Below, one piece after another: positions 39,946 to 47,113 of a stretch of DNA of 64,000 nucleotides. The stretch lies in NCBI GenBank assembly GCA_001567105.1, contig LMZR01000048.1:29597-93596 (forward strand), given 5' to 3'. Below the pieces are notes generated by a model. It was not told the origin of the DNA. It was given only the letters and a program-made list of their open reading frames with translations, and ran no database searches. Made by a program: the position numbers and the translations under genes. The DNA comes from Chloroflexi bacterium OLB14 (GTDB lineage: Bacteria; Chloroflexota; Anaerolineae; Anaerolineales; Villigracilaceae). Positions within the stretch are counted from its first letter, which is position 1. Each line of letters starts with the position of its first letter.

Positions 39946-40773
39946 ATGTCAGACAATGACCATGAATCAGAAAACGTGACCATGCAGCCCGTCAGTGATG
40001 AGGCGTTGCTTGAAGATAAAAATAAAGTCGAGAATAATGAAGAAGTCAAAGAGGAGGAATCCTTTTTATCTCGTTTTGGAAAAGCATTTGGCAATTTCAT
40101 CCGCATCTTGATTCGTTTTATTGCTACTGCTTTGTTCATTATATTAATTGGTGCAGGTTTGTATTATGGCATTCCATTTTTTTATGGAAAGTTTATTGAA
40201 CCCACGCAAGAAAATACAATTCGCATCAATGAAATGGAAAATCAAATTTCTGCTGTGCAAACCCAACAAAGTGACTTGGATGCGCGTTTGCGTGCCGTAG
40301 AAAATTCTATTGAATCGTATTCGGCTTCGATTAAGAATTTAGAAGATATGCAAGCCAGCATTGAAAATCAGTTACAAGAAAATAATGATAAAGTTTTAAT
40401 TGAATTGAAACATGAAGTGATGTTAGCCCGTGCATTTGACTTGCTCGGACGTGCGCGTTTGTATTTATCGCAAAGTAATTTTGGTTTAGCAAAAGAAGAT
40501 GTGCAACGCGTCAGAGATTTGTTGTTTGAATTGCAAACTGAAACGAATGATGAAGTTTTGAATCAAGTTGTGGCGCGTTTAGATTTAGCACTAGGCAACT
40601 TGCCTCAATTCCCCGTAGTCGCTTCTGGTGATTTGGAAATCGCTTGGCAAATTTTAATTTCAGGCGAAGCAAGCGTTATCCCAACATCAACATCAACATC
40701 AACGCCCACACCTCTTGTTGAAGCTGCTACCCCAACTCCGTTTGATGTTCCGTCTGTTACACCAACGCCGTAA
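39946..40773 (+). CDS. Membrane coiled-coil protein of unknown function
   Basis: 275 residues: an acidic N-terminal tail (1-42), one membrane helix near 56-78 (FIATALFIILIGAGLYYGIP), a coiled coil from about 85 to 150 (heptads in INEMENQISAVQTQQSDLDA), a helical domain with LGRARLYLSQSNFGLAKEDV, and a C-terminal Ser/Thr/Pro tail. The layout resembles HemX-like proteins but no motif confirms that. TAGGAG lies upstream of the ATG. Divergent from the cysteine desulfurase. Confidence 0.65.
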   Translation: MSDNDHESENVTMQPVSDEALLEDKNKVENNEEVKEEESFLSRFGKAFGNFIRILIRFIATALFIILIGAGLYYGIPFFYGKFIEPTQENTIRINEMENQISAVQTQQSDLDARLRAVENSIESYSASIKNLEDMQASIENQLQENNDKVLIELKHEVMLARAFDLLGRARLYLSQSNFGLAKEDVQRVRDLLFELQTETNDEVLNQVVARLDLALGNLPQFPVVASGDLEIAWQILISGEASVIPTSTSTSTPTPLVEAATPTPFDVPSVTPTP

Positions 40774-40782
40774 TTTTTTGGA

Positions 40783-40860
40783 CGCAGATGAACGCTGATT
40801 GACGCTGAAAAAGATCAGCGTTCATCTGCGTTTATCCGCGTCCAATTTTTTTATTTTTTT
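40783..40860 (+). terminator. Large repeat-derived terminator
   Basis: CGCAGATGAACGCTGAT (40783-40799) pairs with ATCAGCGTTCATCTGCG (40814-40830). Outer TTGGAC / GTCCAA add to the stem, and a T-rich tract follows (40845-40860). It belongs to the CTGCGT repeat family and probably terminates the coiled-coil gene. Confidence 0.8.
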
Positions 40861-40906
40861 CGGATGTTATAATTTCACCAGATAAAATAAATCATCAATA
40901 AAATTG

Positions 40907-40968
40907 GGACGCACATTTTTAACAATAATCTATAAATCAGCGTTTTTCTGCGTTCATCAGCGTCCCCA
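40907..40968. repeat. Second CTGCGT-family inverted repeat
   Basis: ATTGGGACGCA on the left and CAGCGTCCCCAAT on the right, with CAGCGTTTTTCTGCGTTCAT between. It lies in the leader of the phosphohexomutase gene. Confidence 0.75.
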
Positions 40969-41003
40969 ATAAAGATTTTGACTTAAATTTTAGGAGAACT
41001 TAC

Positions 41004-42434
41004 ATGGCACAAAAATTAAAATTTGGAACAGATGGCTGGCGAGGAGTCATTGCCGAAGATTACACCTTTGATAATGTTCGCCGAGCCACACAAGGTTTTG
41101 CATCATATATGTTATCTATTGGCAAGCAAGGTCAATGGATTGTAGTTGGGCATGACAAAAGATTCGCCAGTGAACATTTCGCCGCCGCAGTTGCAGAAGT
41201 GTTAGCAGGCAACGGCTTGAAAGTTTATTTAACAGATGGCGCAACGCCAACTCCAGTCATTGCTTATGCAGTGGTAGATAAAAAAGCCGCAGGTGCGGTG
41301 AACATTACAGCCAGTCACAACCCACCTACTGATAACGGCTTCAAAGTCCGTGATGAAACGGGCGGCGCAATTGACCCCGAAGGTTTGAAACAAATTGAAG
41401 CGGGCATTCCAGATGACGTTAAAGATGTGAAGCGCAAAAATTATAAAGATGCAGAATCCGCTGGCGAGATTGTCAAGTTTGATGCGGCAACTCCCTACAT
41501 TGAACATCTAACGCGTGATGGATTAATTGATTTGCAACCTATCAAAGATGCTGGCTTAACTGTCATGGTAGATACGATGTGGGGTAACGGCGCGGGTTGG
41601 TTTCCGCGTTTGTTAGCAGGTGGAAAAACAAAAGTGATTGAGATTCATAACGACAGAAATCCATCATTCCCTGAGATGAAACGACCAGAACCGATTCAAC
41701 CTAACATTGATGTTGGTTTGCGAGCCACACTTGATAACCACGCTGACGTTTTGTTAATCACCGATGGTGATGCAGATCGTTGTGGTGTCGGTGATGAAAA
41801 TGGAAAATTTATTAATCAATTGCGTGTGTATGGTTTGCTGGCTTATTATTTACTTGAAATTCGCAAAGAACGTGGCGACATTGTAAAGACGTTATCCACA
41901 ACAGGTATGTTAAATAAACTTGGCGAAATTTACGGAGTCCCTGTCCATGAAACAGGTGTGGGATTCAAATACGTTGCCCCCAAAATGACAGAGACCAATG
42001 CCTTAATCGGTGGCGAAGAATCAGGTGGCTATGCCTTTCGTGGAAACGTCCCTGAACGTGATGGAATCTTAGCAGGCTTATACATGCTCGATTTCATGGT
42101 CAAAACTGGCAAGAAACCAACTGAATTGTTAAAAGATTTATTTGATAAAGTCGGCGGAGAATATTTTTATGACCGCATTGATAGCCCCTTCACTGGTGAT
42201 GCCGAAGCGCGCAAGAAAATTATTCGAGATAATAATCCAACCACACTCGGCGGCTTGAAAGTCACTGACTTAGTTACAATAGATGGCTTTCAATATAAAT
42301 TAGAAGATGGCGGCTGGATGTTAATCCGCTTTAGTGGAACAGAACCCATTCTGCGTGTCTATTGCGAAACACGACATGGCGATAAGGTCAAAGCCATTTT
42401 GGAAGATGGACTCAAAGTTGCGGGGATAAAATAG
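41004..42434 (+). CDS. Phosphoglucomutase / phosphomannomutase family
   Basis: 476 residues of the alpha-D-phosphohexomutase superfamily, interconverting sugar 1- and 6-phosphates. The start [10 protein letters not shown] is canonical. The phosphoserine loop is [11 protein letters not shown] (about 100-110), the Mg site DGDADR (about 253-258) and the sugar loop [10 protein letters not shown] (about 336-345). The phosphate loop near the end is [12 protein letters not shown]. Substrate (glucose or mannose) cannot be told. TTAGGAGAAC precedes the ATG. Confidence 0.94.
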   Translation: MAQKLKFGTDGWRGVIAEDYTFDNVRRATQGFASYMLSIGKQGQWIVVGHDKRFASEHFAAAVAEVLAGNGLKVYLTDGATPTPVIAYAVVDKKAAGAVNITASHNPPTDNGFKVRDETGGAIDPEGLKQIEAGIPDDVKDVKRKNYKDAESAGEIVKFDAATPYIEHLTRDGLIDLQPIKDAGLTVMVDTMWGNGAGWFPRLLAGGKTKVIEIHNDRNPSFPEMKRPEPIQPNIDVGLRATLDNHADVLLITDGDADRCGVGDENGKFINQLRVYGLLAYYLLEIRKERGDIVKTLSTTGMLNKLGEIYGVPVHETGVGFKYVAPKMTETNALIGGEESGGYAFRGNVPERDGILAGLYMLDFMVKTGKKPTELLKDLFDKVGGEYFYDRIDSPFTGDAEARKKIIRDNNPTTLGGLKVTDLVTIDGFQYKLEDGGWMLIRFSGTEPILRVYCETRHGDKVKAILEDGLKVAGIK

Positions 42435-42472
42435 TTTTTGAGTTGTAAAGGTTGCAGGTGAAAGGTTGAAGG

Positions 42473-42511
42473 TTGCAGGTTGAAAGGTTGAAAGTTCAAC
42501 CTGCAATTTTT
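42473..42511 (+). terminator. Terminator after the phosphohexomutase gene
   Basis: Stem TTGCAGGTTGAA (42473-42484) / TTCAACCTGCAA (42495-42506) with 10-base loop and a TTTTTC tail, built from GGTTGCAGGTTGAAAG simple repeats. Confidence 0.85.
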
Positions 42512-42541
42512 CTTAACTTTGAATGGCGGTATAATCTGAGC

Positions 42542-42838
42542 ATGGAATATGTATTCAGTTGGGACACGAACAAAGCAAACATCAATTTGAAAAAGCATAA
42601 AATTAGTTTTGAGGAAGCAAAAACGATTTTTAATGACCCTTTTCTACTTACTCTCCCTGATGAAGAACATTCGGAAACAGAAGAACGCTTTATTAGTATT
42701 GGAACATCAACAAAAGAAAGAATTTTGTTAGTGGTTCACTTAGAGAAACATGAAACAGAGAACAAATCTTTCGTTCGCATTATCAGTTGTCGTAAAGCAA
42801 CACCAATTGAAAGAAGAAAATATGAAGAAAAAGAATAA
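42542..42838 (+). CDS. brnT: BrnT-family toxin (DUF497)
   Basis: 98 residues from the ATG at 42542. BrnT landmarks are FSWDTNKANINLKKHKISFEEA (about 5-26, as W-D-x-x-K-x-x-x-N-x-x-K-H), a central FNDPF, the strand ISIGTSTKERILLVVH and C-terminal RIISCRKATPIERRKYEE. BrnT is an RNase toxin with a RelE-like fold. A TATAAT box (42530-42535) lies 6 bases before the ATG with no ribosome-binding site, so the transcript may be leaderless. Overlaps the next gene by 17 bases. Confidence 0.92.
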   Translation: MEYVFSWDTNKANINLKKHKISFEEAKTIFNDPFLLTLPDEEHSETEERFISIGTSTKERILLVVHLEKHETENKSFVRIISCRKATPIERRKYEEKE

Positions 42839-43166
42839 ACTAGACCCAAAAGATTACGATGATGGCATGTTACCTGAATATGATTTCACAGGTAAAAAAG
42901 GCGTGCGCGGAAAATATTATCGTGATATGCGAAAAGGCTACACTGTCCGCATTCATAATGAAGATGGTAGTGTGACAGAAACTCATTACGGACCAACAAT
43001 TACCCTTGAAGCCGATATTGCTGTTTATTTCCCTGATGCTGAAAGTGTCAACAATGCTTTGCGGACATTGATTTCAATTCTGCCAAACAAACAGGTTAGC
43101 GAAACAAAAGCAAAATATAAAGTTAGCAAAAAGCCAAAAAAGAAAAAAATCGCCGCCAAAAAATAA
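42822..43166 (+). CDS. Antitoxin partner of BrnT
   Basis: 114 residues from the ATG at 42822, within the brnT 3' end. The N-terminal DYDDGMLPEYDFTGKKGVRG and RDMRKGYTVRI are typical of short proteins encoded next to DUF497 toxins. The VYFPDAESVNNALRTLI helix resembles the usual end of that family. An extra Lys-rich tail (SKKPKKKKIAAKK) may contact nucleic acid. It is not the classical ribbon-helix-helix BrnA, so the name is left blank. A terminator overlaps its stop codon. Confidence 0.8.
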   Translation: MKKKNKLDPKDYDDGMLPEYDFTGKKGVRGKYYRDMRKGYTVRIHNEDGSVTETHYGPTITLEADIAVYFPDAESVNNALRTLISILPNKQVSETKAKYKVSKKPKKKKIAAKK

Positions 43167-43179
43167 GGCGGCATTTTTT
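43151..43179 (+). terminator. Terminator overlapping the antitoxin stop
   Basis: Stem GCCGCC (43152-43157) / GGCGGC (43167-43172), with TAA in the loop and ATTTTTTC following. Confidence 0.8.
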
Positions 43180-43212
43180 CATCATTCATAATTCATCATT
43201 CATCCTTTGAAC

Positions 43213-44034
43213 ATGCACCTCACCGACACCCACTGCCATCTTGACTATCACAAATTCAACGCAGACCGCGCAGAAGTGATCCAACGCGCAAATGATGCGG
43301 GATTGATCAGGCTGTTAGTTCCAGCACTCCAGCATAAGTCAAGTAAAGAAGCGGTTTTGTTGGCAGAAAAATATTCCAGCGTGTACGCGGCTGTTGGCTT
43401 TCATCCAACTGACTTGGAAGAATTTAATCAAAAAAATTTTGAAGAAGTTAAAGCATTAGCCAATCATCCTAAAGTAGTAGCGGTTGGCGAAATTGGCATT
43501 GATTATTATTGGGTCAAAGAAAAAGATAAACGAGAATTTCAAAGAGAAGTATTGAAGCAACAATTAAATTTTGCCAAAGAAATTAATAAACCAGTCATTT
43601 TGCACATGCGCGAAGAAAATGATGCTTGGTTTGGTGAAGCCTCTGTTGATTTGTTAAATATTTTGGAGGAATGGCAAAAAAGTTTAACAGGCTCGCTAAA
43701 AGAAAAACCTGGCGTGTTACATTCTTTCAACGGCACACTTGAAACCGCCCAAAAAGGCTTAGACTTAAATTTTTACATCGGCGTTTCGGGTCCAGTCACC
43801 TACAAAAATGCGGATAAAAAACGCGAAATCATTCGTCAACTGCCACTTGACAAAATTCTAGTTGAAACCGATTCGCCATTTTTAAGCCCTGTTCCCGTTC
43901 GTGAAAAAAGGAACGAACCCTCGTACATTTTGCACATTGCTGATAGAATAGCAGAAATCCACTCCAAAACCACTGCCGAGATTGCTCAAATTACCACCTC
44001 GAATGCGGCGTTACTCTTTGGATGGGGAGACTGA
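43213..44034 (+). CDS. tatD: TatD family metal-dependent hydrolase
   Basis: 273 residues from the ATG at 43213 (a TTG at 43207 is also in frame). Metal ligands: H7 and H9 (DTHCHLD), Glu in AVGEIGIDYY (near 97), His in ILHMREEND and in GVLHSFNG, and Asp in LVETDSPFL (near 217). Members are 3'-5' DNases/RNases involved in DNA repair and RNA turnover. It abuts the next gene directly (TGA then ATG), so the two are co-transcribed. Confidence 0.94.
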   Translation: MHLTDTHCHLDYHKFNADRAEVIQRANDAGLIRLLVPALQHKSSKEAVLLAEKYSSVYAAVGFHPTDLEEFNQKNFEEVKALANHPKVVAVGEIGIDYYWVKEKDKREFQREVLKQQLNFAKEINKPVILHMREENDAWFGEASVDLLNILEEWQKSLTGSLKEKPGVLHSFNGTLETAQKGLDLNFYIGVSGPVTYKNADKKREIIRQLPLDKILVETDSPFLSPVPVREKRNEPSYILHIADRIAEIHSKTTAEIAQITTSNAALLFGWGD

Positions 44035-45000
44035 ATGAATGCTATTACCTTTCTCTCACCTGTAAACGAACAAATTAAACTCGTTGAAGAACGAATGCGT
44101 GAACAAGCCGATTTTGCTCATGCCGATTTACGTGCCGCTATGGAGCATTTAATTAAGGCTGGAGGAAAGCGCATCCGCCCTAGCCTCGGCTTGTTAGTTG
44201 GAAATATGCTTGCTGCCCCGCTGGAGAAATTGGTCACGCTTGGCGCGGCTGTGGAACTTTTGCACACTGCCACATTGGTGCATGATGATTTAATTGATGG
44301 TGCCTTGCTTCGGCGTGGCACGCCAACATTAAATGCACGTTGGTCACCACCTGCTACTGTGTTAACTGGTGATTTTATTTTTGCCCGCGCCGCCAAACTA
44401 GCCGCCGAAACTGATGATTTACGTTTGATGAATCTGTTTGCAGACACACTTTCAATCATCGTCAATGGTGAGTTAACTCAAATGTTTAGTGCGCGTGGAT
44501 TAATTGACCGCGATAATTACTATAAAAGAATTTATGCCAAAACTGCTTCATTGTTTGAGATGACTTCTCATGCTGCCGCCATGGTCAGCCCTGCTAATGA
44601 TGAAATCATAAAATGTATGCGTGAGTTTGGCTATCAACTTGGTATGGCATTTCAGATTGTGGATGATATTTTGGATTTTACTGGCGACCAAACTTCTGTC
44701 GGTAAACCACTCGGTTCAGACTTGCATAACGGCTTGGTCACGCTCCCCAGCATTTACTTCGCTGAATCCAACCCCACCGATGCAGACATCCTCTCCCTCG
44801 CAAATGGCGGCTGGACAAATCACGATAACATGACTCGCCTTGTAGATAATATCCGTGCTAGTGATGCAACTCGCAAAGCCATGCAAGAAGCCGAAAATTA
44901 TATTGATCGCGCTATTGCTTGCTTAGGAAATATCCCTCAATCCGCTGAACGTGATGCACTTGAAAATTTAGCCAAATATGTTGTTGATAGAAAAATTTAA
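44035..45000 (+). CDS. Polyprenyl diphosphate synthase
   Basis: 321 residues of the trans-isoprenyl diphosphate synthase family. The first Asp-rich motif is DDLID at 84-88 (VHDDLIDGALLRRG) and the second DDILD at about 209-213 (QIVDDILDFTGD). GGKRIRPSLG (43-52) binds IPP. Product length (octaprenyl, heptaprenyl or geranylgeranyl) cannot be told. It is likely to supply the menaquinone tail. Directly follows tatD. Confidence 0.95.
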   Translation: MNAITFLSPVNEQIKLVEERMREQADFAHADLRAAMEHLIKAGGKRIRPSLGLLVGNMLAAPLEKLVTLGAAVELLHTATLVHDDLIDGALLRRGTPTLNARWSPPATVLTGDFIFARAAKLAAETDDLRLMNLFADTLSIIVNGELTQMFSARGLIDRDNYYKRIYAKTASLFEMTSHAAAMVSPANDEIIKCMREFGYQLGMAFQIVDDILDFTGDQTSVGKPLGSDLHNGLVTLPSIYFAESNPTDADILSLANGGWTNHDNMTRLVDNIRASDATRKAMQEAENYIDRAIACLGNIPQSAERDALENLAKYVVDRKI

Positions 45001-45055
45001 TATGGAATAAGGGAGCTTGCTCCCGAAATGCGCCAGCAAGCTGGCTGACTCCATA
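45001..45055. repeat. Cruciform repeat TATGGA...TCCATA with two palindromes
   Basis: Outer arms TATGGA / TCCATA enclose GGGAGCTTGCTCCC (45011-45024) and GCCAGCAAGCTGGC (45032-45045), a three-way-junction shape. It lies between the polyprenyl synthase and yceD genes. Confidence 0.85.
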
Positions 45056-45079
45056 ATTTAATCCCGTGTAGCAAAAAAT

Positions 45080-45586
45080 ATGTCAAATCCCCGTAAACCC
45101 TTTCGTTTCAATGTCGGATTCATTATCCATGAAGAAGTCGGTTACAACCACGACTTCCCTTTTGAGTTTGACGAAATCAAATTAGATGACCTCGAATTAC
45201 GAAATTTTTCAGGTAATGCTAATGTCGGCAAAACGCCACAGGGATTAATTCTGCAAGCCGATTTCTCTGCTGAAACAAATTTAGAATGTGTGCGTTGTTT
45301 AACAAAATTTGAACACGCCCTCGATTGGTCATTCACTGAATTATTCGCCTTCGATAAACGCTCTGAAACCGAATCTGGGCTTTTTCTCCCTGATGATGCG
45401 CATTTAGATTTAGCAGAACTCATCCGAGATTTTGCTATTTTAGAAATTCCTATCAGCCCCATCCATGCTGAAAACTGCAAAGGCTTATGCCCAGAATGCG
45501 GGCAGAATTTGAATATCAAAGATTGTGGTCATCGCCCTGCTGAACCTGATTCACCATTTGCAAAGTTGAAAGATTTATTGAAGTAA
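45080..45586 (+). CDS. yceD: YceD/DUF177 family protein
   Basis: 168 residues. DUF177 marks: LECVRCLTKFEHALDWSFTE (about 70-90) with a CxxC, and near the C-terminus NCKGLCPECGQNLN, a second CxxC. Homologues are co-expressed with rpmF and linked to 23S rRNA/L32 metabolism. Here no rpmF follows; the next gene is a GT87 membrane protein, so the usual yceD-rpmF pair is broken. Confidence 0.9.
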   Translation: MSNPRKPFRFNVGFIIHEEVGYNHDFPFEFDEIKLDDLELRNFSGNANVGKTPQGLILQADFSAETNLECVRCLTKFEHALDWSFTELFAFDKRSETESGLFLPDDAHLDLAELIRDFAILEIPISPIHAENCKGLCPECGQNLNIKDCGHRPAEPDSPFAKLKDLLK

Positions 45587-45648
45587 CAAACCATAGACCA
45601 TGAAAAAACGTCTATGTCCACGGTCTACAAACCTACCCTCAATAAAAA

Positions 45649-46854
45649 ATGAATCCAACTCTCAAAAAATTTCTTGTCACCATAATCACAGTGGCACTAC
45701 TTGCCTCAATTTTTCATTGGCGGGCGTATCAAAACTATACAAAAGAAAATCCTTATACATCTAACTTCTTTGTTTTTTGGCTTTCAGGGAAATTAATTTT
45801 AGAAGGTCAAAGCCCATATAGTGTTGATGATTGGGAAAATGGACACGAGGAATACGGAACGATTACACCGAAAGAACCTACATTTTTATACCCCTTACCT
45901 GTAGCAATCTTCCTCACACCTCTTGGCATCTTCTCACTTGGGCAAGCCTATTATCTTTGGCAATTCATTAGCCAAGTAATCGTTGGGCTTATTGTTTACC
46001 TGCTATTACGGCGCTGGGATTCACCAGCTCAGTCTCGTTTGCTTATTCCTATTATTTTATTCCTTTTATATTTTGGTCCTTTATACCTAACTATAAAAAT
46101 TGGCTCTATTGGAATATTAAGTCTTTTATTTGTTTTCGGTGCTTTACATTTTTTAGATAAAAAGAATCTCTTCATGGCTGGCTTGTTATTCGCTGGCACA
46201 ATGATTAAACCGCCACAAGGGATATTAATTTTATTTATGCTTGGTTGCGTCTTCCTGCTATTAAAGCAATGGAAATTTATTTATGGCGTGATGCTTGGCG
46301 GAATCTTATTGCTTTTGCTCGGCATGTTCGTTGACCCCCATTGGGTATCTACTTTCATTCATAGTAGCCAAGCCGCATTTGACCGAAGGCTTGGAGTTCA
46401 GTCTAACGTGTGGAGTTTTTCATACTTAGCCTGCAACGAAAATACAACCTGCTATTCAATACTTGGGGCGAGTGGGATGTTAATCCTATTGGCAGTTACG
46501 ATTTATTATCTGTGGCGCAATTATTCAAAAATTAACAACTGGCAAATGTTAAATCTCATCATTCCGATTGCATTTGTTGCTACACTATACTTATGGGCGT
46601 ATGATCAAATTTTATATATCTTCCCAATCGTGTGGATTATTGGCTCACTTGTTGAAAAGACCAAAAGCTACATTCTGCCAATCATCTTCCTCATCATTTT
46701 AGATTTATACTCCTTATTTGCCCTAGTACAGCAAGCCAGCACAAGCCATGATTTATGGAGTTTAGGCACGACAATTTTGGTGTTGTTATTTTTATTAATT
46801 GCTACAAAAATGAAGACAAAACCTGCTATTGACAAACTCCCCTCCTCTGCCTAA
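45649..46854 (+). CDS. GT87 / DUF2029 family membrane glycosyltransferase-like protein
   Basis: 401 residues with about ten hydrophobic segments. The first loop (YTSNFFVFWLSGKLILEGQS, about 36-55) and the PTFLYPLPVAIFLTPLG segment are typical of the DUF2029 (GT87) mannosyltransferase-like family, with an acidic residue after TM1. It uses polyprenyl-phosphate-linked sugars in characterised members. Substrate here unknown. A consensus promoter (46829-46857) is embedded in its last codons. Confidence 0.82.
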   Translation: MNPTLKKFLVTIITVALLASIFHWRAYQNYTKENPYTSNFFVFWLSGKLILEGQSPYSVDDWENGHEEYGTITPKEPTFLYPLPVAIFLTPLGIFSLGQAYYLWQFISQVIVGLIVYLLLRRWDSPAQSRLLIPIILFLLYFGPLYLTIKIGSIGILSLLFVFGALHFLDKKNLFMAGLLFAGTMIKPPQGILILFMLGCVFLLLKQWKFIYGVMLGGILLLLLGMFVDPHWVSTFIHSSQAAFDRRLGVQSNVWSFSYLACNENTTCYSILGASGMLILLAVTIYYLWRNYSKINNWQMLNLIIPIAFVATLYLWAYDQILYIFPIVWIIGSLVEKTKSYILPIIFLIILDLYSLFALVQQASTSHDLWSLGTTILVLLFLLIATKMKTKPAIDKLPSSA

Positions 46855-46857
46855 AAT
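46829..46857 (+). promoter_or_regulatory. Strong promoter for the metG leader
   Basis: TTGACA (46829-46834), exactly 17 bases, TAAAAT (46852-46857). The -35 matches consensus perfectly and the -10 has one mismatch. It lies inside the end of the GT87 gene, with the TAA stop in the -10. Predicted start point is near 46863-46865, at or next to the ATG of the Met-rich leader ORF. Confidence 0.75.
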
Positions 46858-46864
46858 ATTGAGC

Positions 46865-46957
46865 ATGAACTACAAACTTTCTTTCCCAATGGTGCCAATG
46901 ACCATGCAAATGCAAAGCATGTTGCAAATGTATCACTGCGCCAAATGGAAAGCATAA
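46865..46957 (+). CDS. Met-rich leader peptide of metG (proposed)
   Basis: A 30-codon ORF, ATG at 46865, TAA at 46955-46957. Met is at residues 1, 9, 12, 14, 16, 19 and 22, i.e. six of the 14 residues from 9 to 22 (MVPMTMQMQSMLQM). The -10 box is 7 bases upstream and no ribosome-binding site exists, so it would be translated from a leaderless transcript. It ends 20 bases before a Rho-independent terminator, and the next gene is methionyl-tRNA synthetase. The natural reading is a control peptide whose translation slows when Met-tRNA is short. Alternative: chance ORF or a metal-binding Met-rich peptide. Confidence 0.55.
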   Translation: MNYKLSFPMVPMTMQMQSMLQMYHCAKWKA

Positions 46958-47006
46958 GTTTTGTATTGAAGAATACAGGCTGTCCATTTCGCGGACAGCC
47001 TTTTTG
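46938..47006 (+). terminator. Terminator and possible antiterminator in the metG leader
   Basis: Terminator: AGGCTGTCC (46977-46985) / GGACAGCCT (46993-47001), 7-base loop, then TTTTG. Possible antiterminator: GCG-CC-AAATGGA (46938-46949, in the last leader codons) can pair with TCCATTTCGC (46983-46992), taking three bases of the terminator stem and its loop. A short TGTATT/AATACA hairpin (46962-46977) lies between. It would also end GT87 transcripts. Confidence 0.7.
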
Positions 47007-47029
47007 TTTGTATGTCTTCGGCGACGACA

Positions 47030-47082
47030 GACCATAGACCGTAGACTATACTTTTATCATCTATCGTCCACGGTCTATGGTC
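47030..47082. repeat. GACCATAGACCGT inverted repeat before metG
   Basis: GACCATAGACCGTAGAC on the left and GTCCACGGTCTATGGTC on the right, with an AT-rich spacer. Half-copies occur before GT87 (about 45590-45640) and, diverged, inside the 14-kb lipoprotein gene. Confidence 0.85.
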
Positions 47083-47113
47083 ATAAACTTGAAAATAATT
47101 ATGGAGTAATCCT

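Noticed and set aside
46858..47113. T-box riboswitch upstream of metG
   Set aside because: No T-box bulge sequence or specifier stem is seen between the promoter and metG; the leader-peptide model fits better.
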